Assembly (NCBI GenBank): GCA_037349105.1
Contig: JAYJMM010000116.1
Span: forward strand, 4,278,001-4,342,000
Source: Limnomonas spitsbergensis
Lineage: Eukaryota; Chlorophyta; Chlorophyceae; Chlamydomonadales
Direction: 5' to 3'
DNA length: 64,000 nt
Part shown: one piece after another, positions 33,301 to 44,109 of the stretch
Layout of the letters: each line of letters starts with the position of its first letter
Position numbering within the stretch: position 1 is the first letter of the stretch
Made by a program: the position numbers and the translations under genes
Notes under the pieces: model-generated
What the model saw: only the letters and a program-made list of their open reading frames with translations
Told to the model about the DNA's origin: nothing
Databases searched by the model: none

Positions 33301-36253
33301 TATTAAAGTAGGACTCTTAAATAAAGGCGCCTTTGGGTTCCGCAGTCGCGACGAGAGATTAGCAGGCTAGCGGGCAGTGGGCAAGGACAGCGTTAGGGCC
33401 AGTCATTGTCAGCGGTGCAGCCGTGGTGCACATGGGGGATAACAGAGGCGACTTGAACCATCCGATCTTTGACAGTATTCCAGATCGTGTGTCCCGAGGG
33501 ACTGCCAAGGGAACGTTCCAGGCAAATGAGATGCCTCATGGGAGCGCCAAGGACAAGATCCAGGCATAGACAGCTTGGCAGAGTGCTTCTGAACCAGGGC
33601 TCAATTCAGCGAGCAGGTGCTGCAGACAGGAAGTCAATACAGGATAATAGGACAGTAATCTGTATATAGAGTTTTTGGAGCTACCGCTGGTTGACGGCGG
33701 GTCAATAATTTCAGAATAAGTTTAACAGTTGGAGTGTATCCTGGGGTTGTAGATGGTGAGCGACAGCTTACACAGTTGAAGATGATCAAGAGTAACAGAT
33801 GACGAGGTGGCAGGTATGTTTCTTTGTGAGGCGCACCTTGGCCTCCCGCCACCCTGCCTGTGAGGTGACCTTGCCCCCCAGATAGATCAGGTCTGCCCAG
33901 GAGATGGGTCCGGAGCCGTCAGTGACAGACGCGTCAATGGCGGCCTTGGCGTTACGTAACTTTTTCACCACTGCCTTCACCGCAGAGGGCATGTCGGCGG
34001 GTGGCCTGCGGGGGTCCACAGGGGGCGAGGACGGGGGTTCTGGGTCACTGCAGCAAGATATAGACTGGAAACAGATGACGGAGGGCAGGGAGGGCTCATC
34101 CTCGGAAAGGAAAATTGTGAGTGGAGGGAAACATTTTTGCTCTCGTTAGCTTATGCCAGATGCTGGTGTTAGATCGGTGCTGGACAGCCAGCCAAGTGCA
34201 AAACAGGATTGTGACGGTGATAGTATTCAGGGTATTCCATCACGCCACGCAAAACGGCCCGTCAATCACAGCTCCAAACAGGTTGCAAGTCCACAACCAA
34301 TCAAATATGCTGAGAAGCATGTTTGCAGCGAATGAAGCCTGCCCAGAAGCGAGTGCACCGAGAAGCAAGTGTAACAGGGTTTGGGGTCCAGGGTGTAGCA
34401 GGGTTTTGGGGTTAAGGGTATATCAGGGTTAAGGGTGTATCAGGGTTAAGGGTTTAAAGTGTATCAGGAGGTAAGTCTCACTTAAGAATGACGGCTCCAG
34501 TCGCACCACCGGCTTTGGTTGCACGGTCGTATGTGCCAGCATCAAGGAGGGCCAGGCGGACGCATGCCGGGGCGTCGCTGGAAGTCACGAACTGAGGAAT
34601 GGGTGAGGGGCAGGGCGCAAGTGCGAAATAAAGAGGGAGTTGGAAGCATTTAGTGAGCACGTGACAGGTTATAGCCATGTTTTAGATTATAGCCATGGTT
34701 CAGGTTGTATACATGTTTCAGATAAAGTGTCCTGCTTCAGGTTCAGCCTTGCTGAGTCCAGGGTACGTGGACCAGATGTTCATAATCGGGTGCACTGGCC
34801 ATGAAATGAGAAGCGTGCCCAGTTGGTGGGCTTGCTAGTTACAGGTCTGAGCTCATGTTCCTTCTCAACAGACAGCAGGTACAGAAGTACAGAAGTACAG
34901 AAGTTGAGTTTATATGTAGGATTCACACAAAGGTTCATACACGTCTATTCAAATCCCGATTAGCGGTATTCTCTAGTGGACAATTTCCCACAATTTCTCC
35001 CGGAAATTCCTGCACAATTCTCTCTTGACCCGTACCTGCAGAAGGATTTTTTCTGCGGCCTTGCGGTATGCAGTCTTCTGATCAGCACGCTGGAAGGAGC
35101 CCAGACTCTTGATGGGAATGTACCTGAGGAGGCAGGCTGAGGCAGGTCAGGGCAGTAGGGGCAACTGGGATCAACATTTTACGTGGCCAGCTTCAGTCAC
35201 ACTTTTGTTACCCCTGGGAAACTGTAGCGTTCCTAAAGTACTAGGTCTGACATGGAATACTGATGTACATGTGATGTACATCTGGACTGTGCAATGGATG
35301 ATATACCGCTACACAAACAGACTCCTCTCCGAGCACTGATCCGGCGTGAAGGTTTCCTAATGATGTATGGGATTTACGCTTGTTTATAGAAGGTAGCAAA
35401 TAAGGCCCCCTACAGGTAACTAGATCCCCGTATCGTTTCATCTCAGTTGCTCGGCTTATACTTGGGCCCTCACTACTCACAACATGCATTTTTGACAGTT
35501 GCATGTGATACGCAAGTTTACCCCCTGTGTGTGCTCCAGTTAACCGACTATGGTTCAGGGAGCCTTGATCCTAGCCCTTAAACCCTCTAGCGCAGGTTCC
35601 AGTGATTGCCCATGATGCAGCTGCATTGATGAATTTCAGCAACGAGGGACGGTGCGTCTTTAGAGAATTGGAGAGGAGGGTCTCCTCCACCAAAGGTGGA
35701 GGATCTCCTCCACCAAAGGTGGTGAATGTGTGGATGCAGGTGTGAATGCATGGACAGCAGCCCCCAAGCTGGTGACTGGACCTCCTGGGGCTTCGCGTAA
35801 CGCTCAGTTCTTGACATGGCCATCCCACTCAGTCGCTCACACCTTCGCTCACACAGACTTTCAAATTTACATGCTAATGCACGTGTGCTGCCCCATGTCA
35901 TTGTTGAATCACAATGTCATGTCTGAGGCAGATCTGGGCCCATGAGCAGGATCCGTGTGACGTTTCCGGACCCGACGTTTCCGCTACCTGAGGGTGAATG
36001 TCTTGGCAGGCTGTACCTCAGCAGACGCTTGGCTCGCCAGAAGGAAAGGAGAGGCCACTAGTGAAGCCCCGCCTGAGTGCCGCAACTCAGAGTTACATCA
36101 GGATCGGTACTAGAAATCCAGGTGCACGCATCCCACATCTAAGATGCTACCTATGAGGGCATCTCGACGAGAGGAGTGATCCGCTGCTGCTGAAGCGCAG
36201 ATGAGCGTCGTCCGGCGATGTTGCGCTGACCGGCTATGTCGGGGAAGCGCCAT
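30309..36253 (-). CDS. TL29: TL29/APX4-type thylakoid-lumen pseudo-peroxidase
   Basis: Class I (ascorbate) peroxidase fold protein of the thylakoid lumen, a family thought to lack activity. Nine exons (gene order): 36253-36151, 36072-35988, 35123-35036, 34591-34482, 34047-33837, 33130-33014, 31699-31619, 31092-30960, 30418-30309; 345 aa. The start may instead be the in-frame ATG at 36286. Residues 1-52 form a two-part leader: a basic transit region, then SSRRDALIGG with twin Arg, a hydrophobic core and ASA for cleavage, fitting Tat export to the lumen. APACVRLALLDAGTYD aligns with the distal haem site, but the His of RLAxHD is Leu (about 108) and no proximal SGAHT motif is present. GRLDSDV, KVPAADASVEEI, SRETVSRTGDYEIDFADVYN and the C-terminus fit TL29. 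An intron carries 11 copies of a donor region. Confidence 0.9.
30738..30782 (+). mobile_element. LINE 3'-terminal motif remnant
   Basis: CACGCGGCCGAGCG then CAGCAGGGCCCAGCGGGTGT is a plus-strand copy of the dispersed LINE tail, inside the last TL29 intron. Confidence 0.5.
31424..31491 (-). repeat. Two mutually exclusive intronic hairpins
   Basis: 31424-31437 pairs perfectly with 31449-31462 (14 bp, loop 11). Alternatively 31433-31447 pairs perfectly with 31477-31491 (15 bp). The two stems share 31433-31437, so only one can form. Lies in the TL29 intron 31093-31618. Confidence 0.8.
31759..31803 (-). repeat. Perfect 14-bp inverted repeat (hairpin) in a TL29 intron
   Basis: GTTGATGGGACCTG at 31759-31772 is the exact reverse complement of 31790-31803, loop 17 nt. 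Confidence 0.8.
32214..33027 (-). repeat. 74-bp minisatellite spanning a TL29 donor site, 11 copies
   Basis: Exact 74-bp spacing from 32214 to the true exon end at 33028. Read on the minus strand, each unit contains the exon end (GCCTCAGTTTAGGAGATCAC) and a donor (ACG or ATG, then GTGAGGCACGG). In the repeats the exon's GTTGAG has become GTTTAG. Past the first donor the frame runs into TAA six codons on (GTG AGG CAC GGC TAA), so a distal donor would truncate the protein. Confidence 0.95.
34375..34460. repeat. Short AGGGTTAAGGGT tandem repeats
   Basis: Several degenerate copies of an AGGGTTAAGGGTGTATC-like unit of about 21 bp sit in the TL29 intron next to the donor at 34481. They resemble telomere repeats only superficially. 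Confidence 0.55.
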
Positions 36254-36612
36254 AGTACCATAACTAGCAGACAACACGGACTGCATACTGATTTTGGTCT
36301 TACTTTTAATCAATGCTCGCTTCATTTTTCTAGTATTCTCTGTGGAGAGGTAGTGTGTACGGATGCGTGGCAGAAGCTACTGCCATCGCGAGGCTACAGC
36401 CCGATTTCAGACCCAGGGCACAACCATGCACAACCGCCAGGCGGGGTTGGTAGGTCTTTGAGGGCGAATGCTCCACATCTGACATCTGTACACGTTTCCT
36501 CCTGTGGGCTACGTGTACTATCTAATGCCAGGTATACTGTGATGCTGCAATTGTATAAGTCTATTCCGCACCGAACTTCAAGATGAGGTGAATGGACAGT
36601 CCATCAATCCAT

Positions 36613-36925
36613 GTCAATGACTTTACACCTCTGGGCCCTGCTAAAAAAAGGCTCGGCCGCATGGGTGCCTAAGTAAAAGGGGCAGACAAAATGGAAAAGG
36701 GGCAAACAAAGTGAAGGGACAGACAAAAGGCTGGAAAGGAAAGGCAAAGGATGTTCCAGTCTCTGAGAAAGTCTACGCCTCAACGATTTCTACCACGTCT
36801 TCCACAAAAGCCAGGGCATCCCACCCAAGCTTGCCCCAGTACAACTTGAAGAATTTCTAGCACCGTTCTGAGGACCTGCCCATCCCCGCTCCCTAAGTTG
36901 ATCCTGCACGATGGGGCAATCCATG
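36613..36925 (-). mobile_element. 5'-truncated LINE copy
   Basis: Minus-strand copy of the LINE tail at 42.65-42.96 kb. It contains the last codons of the reverse-transcriptase ORF (DQLRERGWAGP, then GGMPW), the 3' UTR and the conserved end. It is cut off at its 5' side near 36925, as usual for LINE insertions. Confidence 0.75.
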
Positions 36926-36941
36926 TCAATGACATTACACC

Positions 36942-37132
36942 CAGGGTTACACAGTACGGCCGTATTGGCAAAAAAAAACATACCGTATCCGTACCGCTTG
37001 GCCGTACAATACCGCTCGGAACTACCGTATTGTCCATTTTCTGACTAGCCCATCCAAAAATCCCGTACCGTACCGTACCGTACCCGTACCGTACCGTATG
37101 ACCGTACCGTATTTCCGTACCGGGTTACCCTG
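36942..37132. mobile_element. hAT-type MITE with 8-bp target duplication
   Basis: The 191-bp element starts CAGGGTTAC and ends GTTACCCTG and is flanked by perfect 8-bp direct repeats ATTACACC (36934-36941 and 37133-37140). The inside is rich in CCGTAC repeats and has no ORF. TIR and TSD length fit the hAT superfamily. It is inserted in a LINE terminal motif. Confidence 0.88.
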
Positions 37133-37300
37133 ATTACACCTCTGGGCCCGGCTCAAAAAGGCTCGGCCGCGCGGGCGCCGAACTGTCCCGTTGGAAGAAA
37201 AGAAAATGAAGGTAAGAGGGAAAGAAGGAGAAGAAAACAAACTTTGAAAGGAGAAAGAAATATCCCCCCAAAAAGGGAAAGGCAGCCCAAAGGGGCAATC
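37133..37300 (-). mobile_element. Short LINE 3'-end copy
   Basis: Minus-strand LINE end (ACACCTCTGGGCCCGGCTCA, GGCTCGGCCGCGCGGGCGCC) followed by A/G-rich 3' UTR-like sequence; heavily 5' truncated. The hAT MITE splits its terminal ATTACACC. Confidence 0.65.
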
Positions 37301-37390
37301 CATGTAAGGAGGACTTATATGCAGCATGCAGTCAGCCAGGGCTCTGGAGGATGCATTGAGTGCTCTGATCTGCTGGGTGCACTGTAGGAG

Positions 37391-38196
37391 TTGGAGTGGG
37401 GGGCTGCCGCCCCTAAATTGCGCGAGGCAGCAGCTCACCTACAGCGCCTAGTCGCCTACCCGTCACGTGGGTGTTGGCTCTCGTTTACGCAGCCTACGAG
37501 CTGGCGCAGCTGGACGCAAGCGGCGGGGGGGACCCCAAGGACCCTACCACTGAGCACAGGTCTGCGGCGACCTACCGAGCTTGGTTTCAGACCACGGGGG
37601 GCGGTTGTAGGTGGAATTGAATGGCGAGGGCCTTGGGTGAACTGGGAGGGCCTTGAGTGGACTGACGGGTGGGCCGTAGACTCAAGCCAGAAGCCGCATC
37701 AGCACAAGGAAGTGTGTTTGTGTGCGCACGAATTTGCGACTATGGCTCGGAGCGATCAGCACGGCTGACACCAGAGGACAGCGCAAAGGTCATCGGCGAG
37801 AGGCATGTTGCTGCCAACGATGTTGGTCAAGGGGTGATGGCGAGCATGTAGTGGATGCAGCACATACTTGCTTCCAATGCCCTAGTGTCAGGGAGCAATT
37901 ACATGAGCGGGGGGGGCATGTCCCCCGAACGGTGCCACAAACTTCCACCAGTTGAACCAAGTGGGGCAGGGGTGGGATGCACTTCTTTTGTGGACGTTGT
38001 TGTAGACTTTGTTGAGGGCTAGTTACTAGAGGAGCTCAGATGTCGGACTTTGTTTGCCTTCCCAGCCTCTCCTATTGTTTCTTTACTTGGTGTTCCCTCT
38101 TCCTTTTAGTTTCTTCTTTTCTCCCATCTGAAGAGTTGGGCGCCCACGCGGCCGAACCTTCTTGCGTATGGCCCAGAGGTGTAACATCATTGACCC
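37391..38196 (+). mobile_element. Decayed LINE C-terminal fragment
   Basis: Broken in several frames but collinear with the copy at 42.2-42.96 kb: AAYELAQLDASG, STEHRSAATYRAWFQTTG, then a Cys/His block (CCCQRCWSRGDGEHVVDAAH and CFQC) typical of the zinc-knuckle C-terminus of non-LTR reverse transcriptases. It ends with the conserved terminal motif at 38139-38196. Confidence 0.75.
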
Positions 38197-38199
38197 CTT

Positions 38200-38664
38200 C
38201 GAACTCAGCCGAAAGCCCACCTTGACAGCTCTAAATGTTAAGCTTAAATTGAGAATTAGGTGCATCATCAAGCAACACCCATTCTATCCCACGGAACATA
38301 GTGTGTGCCTATGCGGGATACACTATTACCACGAGGAAAATGTCGTATACTCGCCTATCTGCCATCAGGTGAGTAAGCCTAGTATAGAGCGATGCATTAT
38401 CTCACCATTCTCACCATTATTTCGTCCACATTGCGGAACACCTTTTAAAGAGCAAACGTAAATCGTCGGTTCAGTTCTAGGGGAAATGAACACCAAAAAA
38501 TGCAAAGATAAAAGCGAAATATTACAGCCAAGTGAACTTTCAGGCGGATTTAGATTTGTTGACATTGATAGGGGGGTAATTCACCACACCACCGTCGAGC
38601 AGATGGCGAGTGATTTTGATTTCGACACAGAGTCGACAAAAGAGATAAAAAAACGATTTCAAGA
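38200..38664 (+). other. Unassigned open stretches between LINE and foldback
   Basis: One frame gives CLCGIHYYHEENVVYSPICH before a GTGAGT donor-like site (about 38369). Another (38486-38665) is acidic and reads into the foldback's first arm. I recognise no family; a captured gene fragment or a transposon protein are both possible. Confidence 0.3.
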
Positions 38665-39361
38665 CATTCCTCATGAGGGTGAGTGGCAGACAAGCCTGAA
38701 CGATGCGCGCAATCATTGTGCAATACGACAGCATGCTTGTCATGCAAGAGCATTTGGATGGCATGCATCTCAACATTGGTCGTGAACAAAGTGCAAAGAT
38801 TGCAAGCATTGTTTTGGCGGCAGAGAAGAGCATGCATCTCCAAGATGCCACCTCTTTGCTGCATGCGGTATTGCTGGCCGTGGGCCTGCCACTTGAGGTG
38901 CCCTTGCAGTTGTCCTCATGTCTGGTGTTGGCCCCGACATGCCAAGATGACCCGGTCGTGTCAGATCTGGTGCACCTTGTGAGGGCTGCCATAGTGCCAT
39001 GTCTGCTCTCAGCAACTGGGGCAGTTAGCTGATGCAACTGCTGTTGGCCACAGCTTAGAAGACATGGCCAAGAGTCAGTTGCATTAGCCAACTGCCCCAG
39101 GATTTGCAAGGGCACCTCAAATGGCAGGCCCACCGCTAGCAACACCACGTGCAACAGAGACGTGGCATCCTAGAGATGCATGCTCTTCTCCGCCGCCAGA
39201 ACAATGCTTGCAATAATGCAATATGTGCACTTTCTACACGACCAAGGTTGAGTTGCATGCCATCCAACTGCTCTTGCATGTCAAGCATGCTGTAGTATTG
39301 CAAAATGATGCAGTTGCGCGCATCGTTTTGGCTCGTCTGCAACTCACCCTCTTGAGGAATG
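38665..39361. repeat. 0.7-kb imperfect inverted repeat (foldback)
   Basis: Arm 38665 to about 38908 is the reverse complement of about 39105-39361, roughly 85 percent identical by eye. Between them an inner stem pairs about 39018-39041 with 39070-39093. Both arms encode versions of the same peptide on opposite strands (YDSMLVMQEHLDGM on plus, YYSMLDMQEQLDGM on minus). A transcript across it would form a long hairpin. Confidence 0.88.
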
Positions 39362-40794
39362 ACTCCAATTTTGTATTTATTGTAATAAGCACCTACGTGG
39401 CGCTTTGCCCGAGTGACTAGTGGTGGTGGGTGTGTTGCCATACTTGCAGCATGCATGGGCCACATCTGCAACAGGGGTATTGCTATGATATGTTGTGTGG
39501 TTCAATTTCTGCTAATGTTGCAGACTTGTGGCAGCTGCCTTGCATTGCTTGCTGTTTTTGTGCCTGATATGCAGCATGTGCTCTACCGCTATGCAATGCT
39601 TCCAGTTTCCTGCCTACTAGGCAGCGTCCGCCATACATTGTTCCTTGCTTGTTGTATTTTGCCGGTTGGCGGCATCTGCCGTGGAGCACCGTTTTGTTTA
39701 ATAACTTCCTGCATGTATCTCTGCACCAGCCTAGGATTGTTTGCGCGGATTGTTTGCTGTCTTTTTGCTTGCTAAACAACATTTGCGGTGCGCTGCTTGG
39801 CTGTCTTGCAAGGAAGCCCATCACTGCTACATGAGGCGTGACATGCAAGAGTTGAGGGCCCAAAGGTGTCAGGTCATGCATGTGTTGTGTCACAGAAAGA
39901 ATGTCTTAGTTGGTCGAATTTGCCGCTAGCCGTGACTTAAACGGTGTCAATTAACGCTAATGGGGCTCCGGGGAAGGGGTGGTGCTAAGTCAAGCCCGGA
40001 TCGCCCTGGAGCCTAGGCTTACTTGTCTTTCTAGTTGTCTTTCCCCTATTACTGCTGTCTCTGGCTTTCACTGTCTCTCTCACCGGTGGTGACGGCGCGC
40101 AGCTTCTTTTAGTTGCGCGTAGTAAAGGCTAAGAGGGGTCGATAAGCGGCCCGGATCTCCGGGCGCTGATGCTCGCGAGGATGACTCGCACGCTGAAGCT
40201 GCTCCGAGAGAGGAGATGGTCTTGTGGCGGGCCTCGTCGCCTTCCGCAGTGACTAAGTTGCGAATCCGCTGGGAAGCTGTGGTTGCGCACACGTAGGCTG
40301 CGCTGGCCGGAGTTTCCGCTGAGTCGAGCTAGCATTACTTCTGTTATGCTGGTACACTAAGACTTTGGCGAGGTGCAGTTGATTGCTTAAAGTCTGGGAC
40401 TCTACTGTTAGATAACAATTGTCGGCACTTTGGTACACAATAGGATTGGTACGCAATCGGACGATGATGACCCTCCTCTTGAGGAATAAAGTGACGAGGA
40501 ATGGAAAGGCGGCCGGGATGAAAGCCCCGGCAAGCCCTTTATTAGGATGGACAACGTGAAAGACGCGCCTGTGACTGGACTAACCAGGGGACTAACTGGA
40601 TAAACCTGCTGTCATGTTCCGATATGTTCCGATAGTTCGCTTCTGTCAGGAATACGGAAGTACCGAGACACCTATGTGATCACGCCATGTGATAGATATG
40701 CATTCGATCGCTGGGTTTAGGGTTTATCCCTTACATCGATCCCATGTAATCGTATCCTGTCGCGGTGAATTATGGCCCTTATAACGCCTATATA
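39362..40794. other. No gene recognised
   Basis: 39.4-39.9 kb has overlapping open stretches on both strands (the longest on minus, 39483-39893) with no recognised domain. About 39.95-40.6 kb is non-coding with one GC-rich stretch. No RNA gene was identified. Confidence 0.4.
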
Positions 40795-41417
40795 CCGTAG
40801 TATCAGTCCGATTTCGTTTTATTGATCGTTTTTTAAGAAAACGAACCGTTGATTTCGATAAAAAAAATGTGTACCGTGGAACAAAAACGAACCATAAAAC
40901 GAATATTTTAGCCCCTCACCCTAAAATTTTCGCCACACAAAGAGTAGCGCCGTTCATATCGCAAACACGAATCTACCCGGAGCAGCACCAGTAGCCACAG
41001 CTCCTGCCACAACTCCTGCCACAGTGATTATTGATTTAGACCCGGATGTCGAGATAGTAGGCGAGCGGCCCCGCCGCGTCTTCCAACCGCAGCAGAAGAA
41101 AACGAAGGCCAGTCGCCGAAGAAAGCAGGCCTCTACAGCTCGATACTATGAGGGCGTCCCACTCCTGCAAGTTATCCGGCGGGCCAAGGAGGTCGCGGCT
41201 CTCAGAGCTGCGCGCCCAGCAACCACTCCATTCATTCAGCGGAAATGCAAGCGGTTTGAGCGGTTCTGGAGCAAAAACGAACCAGTGATCATCTACAATT
41301 TCAGCCGCCGATCAAAAAACGAACCACTAACTAAAACGAAAGCGTGATTTTGTTACTTAGAAGGTTTTCAAACAAAAAATGAATTCAATATAAAACGAAA
41401 ATTGACTGATACTACGG
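40795..41417. mobile_element. TA-flanked TIR element (Tc1/mariner-like MITE) with small ORF
   Basis: The 623-bp element starts CCGTAGTATCAGTC and ends GACTGATACTACGG. The two 28-bp ends differ at about three positions. Both sides are flanked by TA. Inside, AAAACGAACC recurs at least five times, mostly near the ends, as transposase-binding subterminal repeats would. A 107-aa basic ORF (41024-41347) overlaps the repeats and shows no transposase motif, so the copy is probably non-autonomous. Confidence 0.8.
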
Positions 41418-41504
41418 TATGCCGCCTAGTACAAGATAAAACAAGATAAAAACACAAGACATTGTTGCATGAGGTTGCGCACACTAATGTTGATTTTGCA
41501 TGGG

Positions 41505-41770
41505 CTGCTCAAATGCTTTCAAGGTGCCGAAGGTGCGTTTCCAGCTGGGTTCGAATATGTGCTGCTTGATGCACCCTGTTCTCAACTTGAGCTTACCATC
41601 TTATAGCTGTCAAGGTGGGCTTCCAGTTGAGTGCAAAGGGGTGCTGCTTGATCATGCACCCTGTTCTCAATTTAAGCTTAGCATCCAAGATTCCTAGAGT
41701 TGTGAAGGTGGTTTTCCAGCTAGGTTCGAAAGGATGTTGCTTGATGATGCACCCTGATCTCAATTTCAGC
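41505..41770 (+). repeat. Three tandem ~95-bp copies
   Basis: Each has AAGGTG then TTCCAG(C/T)T, TGCTGCTTGAT, GCACCCTG(T/A)TCTCAA and TTAAGCTTA-like sequence; copies begin about 41510, 41610 and 41705. Confidence 0.7.
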
Positions 41771-41959
41771 TAGAGGCATTTCAATGTATTAGAAGATAAT
41801 TAAGAGATTAGATTGATAAAGCGTTATATTTTCTCAATGCTTTAAAAGTTCCTCTGATCTTTAATCGAGTTTCTAGGCTTCCTAATGCTGGCAGCGAGTA
41901 CAGGCACGCAAACAGGAGGTCTCACACTTATTGTGAGCAAGATGCAGTCTAGCTTCCTC

Positions 41960-42958
41960 CAGCATCTGCGCCAGGCTGCAGGGCTACCTCCGTCCCCTGC
42001 GAATGGGGGGTCATGAGGGAGCTGCAGATCCAGCCGTCATAGCGCAGTTGGTGGCAGCATGTACTTCGCTTCTTCAACGCAGCGGTCGCACCAGCAGCAC
42101 AGCAAGACAGCCCACTCATGGCGGCAGCCATGGCGGCCGATATGCAGCTTGCTGTCAGGCAGGGCATCGGAGGGCGCAATGGTGCAGTGATTTGCTAGGT
42201 GCCTTGCTAGAGCTGGAGCTGGGATCAGCCGATCCCAAACTGCGTCAGACAGCAACTGACTTACAGCCGCTGCCTGTCCGAGAGGTGCTAGCGCTAGTTG
42301 ATGCAGCATACGAGCGGGCGCAGCTGGATGCCGCTGGCAGAGAGGACCCCAGAGATCCTGCCACTGAACACAGGTCTGCGGCCGCCTACCGCACCTGGTT
42401 TCAGTCTACGGGCGCCGTGCTGGCGCAGGCCAGGGTCCGCACCAGCCATAGGCGTGTGCTTGCGTGCGCACGAACTTACAGCTGTGGCTCGGCGCCGTCA
42501 GCGCGGCTGACACTAGAGGACGGAGCAGTGGTCAGCAGCGTGACAGGCGGTGCTGCCTGCAATGTTGGGCTAGGAGAGACGGCGACTATGTGGAAGACGC
42601 GTTGCATGCTTATTTTCAATGCCCCGGCATTCAGGATCAACTTAGAGAGCGGGGATGGGCAGGTCCTCCGACGGTGCTAGAGACTTTTTGGAGTTATACC
42701 GAGGCAGGCTTGGGTGGGATGCCCTGGCCTTTGTGGACAACGTGGTAGATTTTGTTGAGGCGTAGACTTTTTCAGAGGTTGGAACTTCCTTAGTATTTTG
42801 TGTTTTCCAGCCTTTTGTTTTGTCCCTTCACTTTCCCCCCCTTTCTTGTGTCCTGCCCCCTTCTGTGTTTCTATCCAACTTTCCTCCCACTCTTTAGTTA
42901 GGCGCCCACGCGGCCGAGCCTTATTTAAGCAGGGCCCAGAGGTGTGTAACCTCATTGA
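41960..42958 (+). mobile_element. LINE (non-LTR retroelement) C-terminal part, best copy
   Basis: Two overlapping frames (42003-42680, 42464-42748) together give the C-terminus of a LINE protein: EHRSAAAYRTWFQSTG, then CCLQCWARRDGDYVEDALHA and YFQCPGIQDQLRERGW, a CxxC...H...C zinc knuckle after reverse transcriptase. A T-rich 3' UTR and the terminal motif (GGCGCCCACGCGGCCGAGCC ... GGGCCCAGAGGTGTGTAAC) follow. The 5' side, including the catalytic RT domain, is missing, and a frameshift separates the two frames. Confidence 0.8.
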
Positions 42959-44109
42959 CACTCATTGTGAGCCATACAATCGACACCGCGAGCGTCCGTT
43001 TCTATTACAGGGAAGAGAACGGTAGTAGTAGTCAAGGAACGTCGGCCATCAAGAATTCGACAATGCTGCTCAGTGCTGCCCATGTCGACCTGCAAATTTC
43101 AAAAAAAAATCAAAACAAGGCTGGACCAGGCGCTGCGAAGACGAGCAAGGTAAGCCACCAAGGACACAGGGAAAGCCACCAGTGGGGAAGAATGCACAGA
43201 AGAGACGGATGGGGCTAGCAGTTAACAGCTATAGCCACTTTTGAACGTTGAAACGCATTCGCATGGCTCCAGAGGGCCCATGCAGAGCCCGCGCTGGAGG
43301 TGGAAGATCACACCAGCTCATGCTGTCCCCATACATGCACCTTACCACCCTGCAGCACAGCCATGATCGACGCTCAAGAGGGCAATGGGGCCCCTTCTAA
43401 ATTGAGGATGACCTGAAGGAAATTCCACAAGAAGGCGACATGGGCTGCAACGACGACGGGGCAGACAGTGTGCGCCTTGCGGCGCTGGAAGCGCATGAGG
43501 TGGGTGCGATGGGATGAACTGGAGGGTCTGCCCTGGAACATATCAGATTTGATAGCACAAAATGTATTACATCATATCATTCATATGGATACCAAGAAAT
43601 AGACCGATAAAAAAAAGGCCCAGCAACGTCAATAAGGCTGACATACAGTGTTTTTTTTACCGGATAAAGCGTCTGAGTACATCATGATGTTCCCGAATGG
43701 AATCGGAGTGCATGTGTTGTTGTCAGGTAGCGCATGATCCCCACCACTTCAATCTTCCATGTGGATCAGATGAGTAGAGGACAACTCGCGTACTACACAG
43801 TTGAGCATCATGCCCAGGGCTCACTTGCACCGACACCAGTCAATCTGAAGCACTTTATTGAAGGGTGCTTGAGGCCTCGAGCAGCAAGCGATGCTCTTTG
43901 GGCCGCCAGCCGGTCAAAGTTTGGTACCCATCAACCCGGCCTCTTATACAAAGTCTTCCATGCTTCACCAGACACATATCCCAAGAGATTCACCAAGTCC
44001 TCACAACAGTAACAGCCTGGATGATAGAATGAGAATCCTAAACTCTTGAGGCGAGCCAACCCATGCAGACAAGCTTCCCTAACCTCCTCTTGTACACTTA
44101 CTGGTGAGC
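42959..44109. other. No gene recognised (CAP-H 3' flank)
   Basis: Short ORFs only. A possible donor AGCAAG/GTAAGC near 43150 follows an open stretch but has no partner I could find. Nothing repetitive stands out. Confidence 0.4.

Noticed and set aside
34375..34460. Interstitial telomere repeats (also CCCTAAACCC near 50380)
   Set aside because: The unit is AGGGTTAAGGGTGTATC-like and too degenerate; at 50380 only one to two copies exist.
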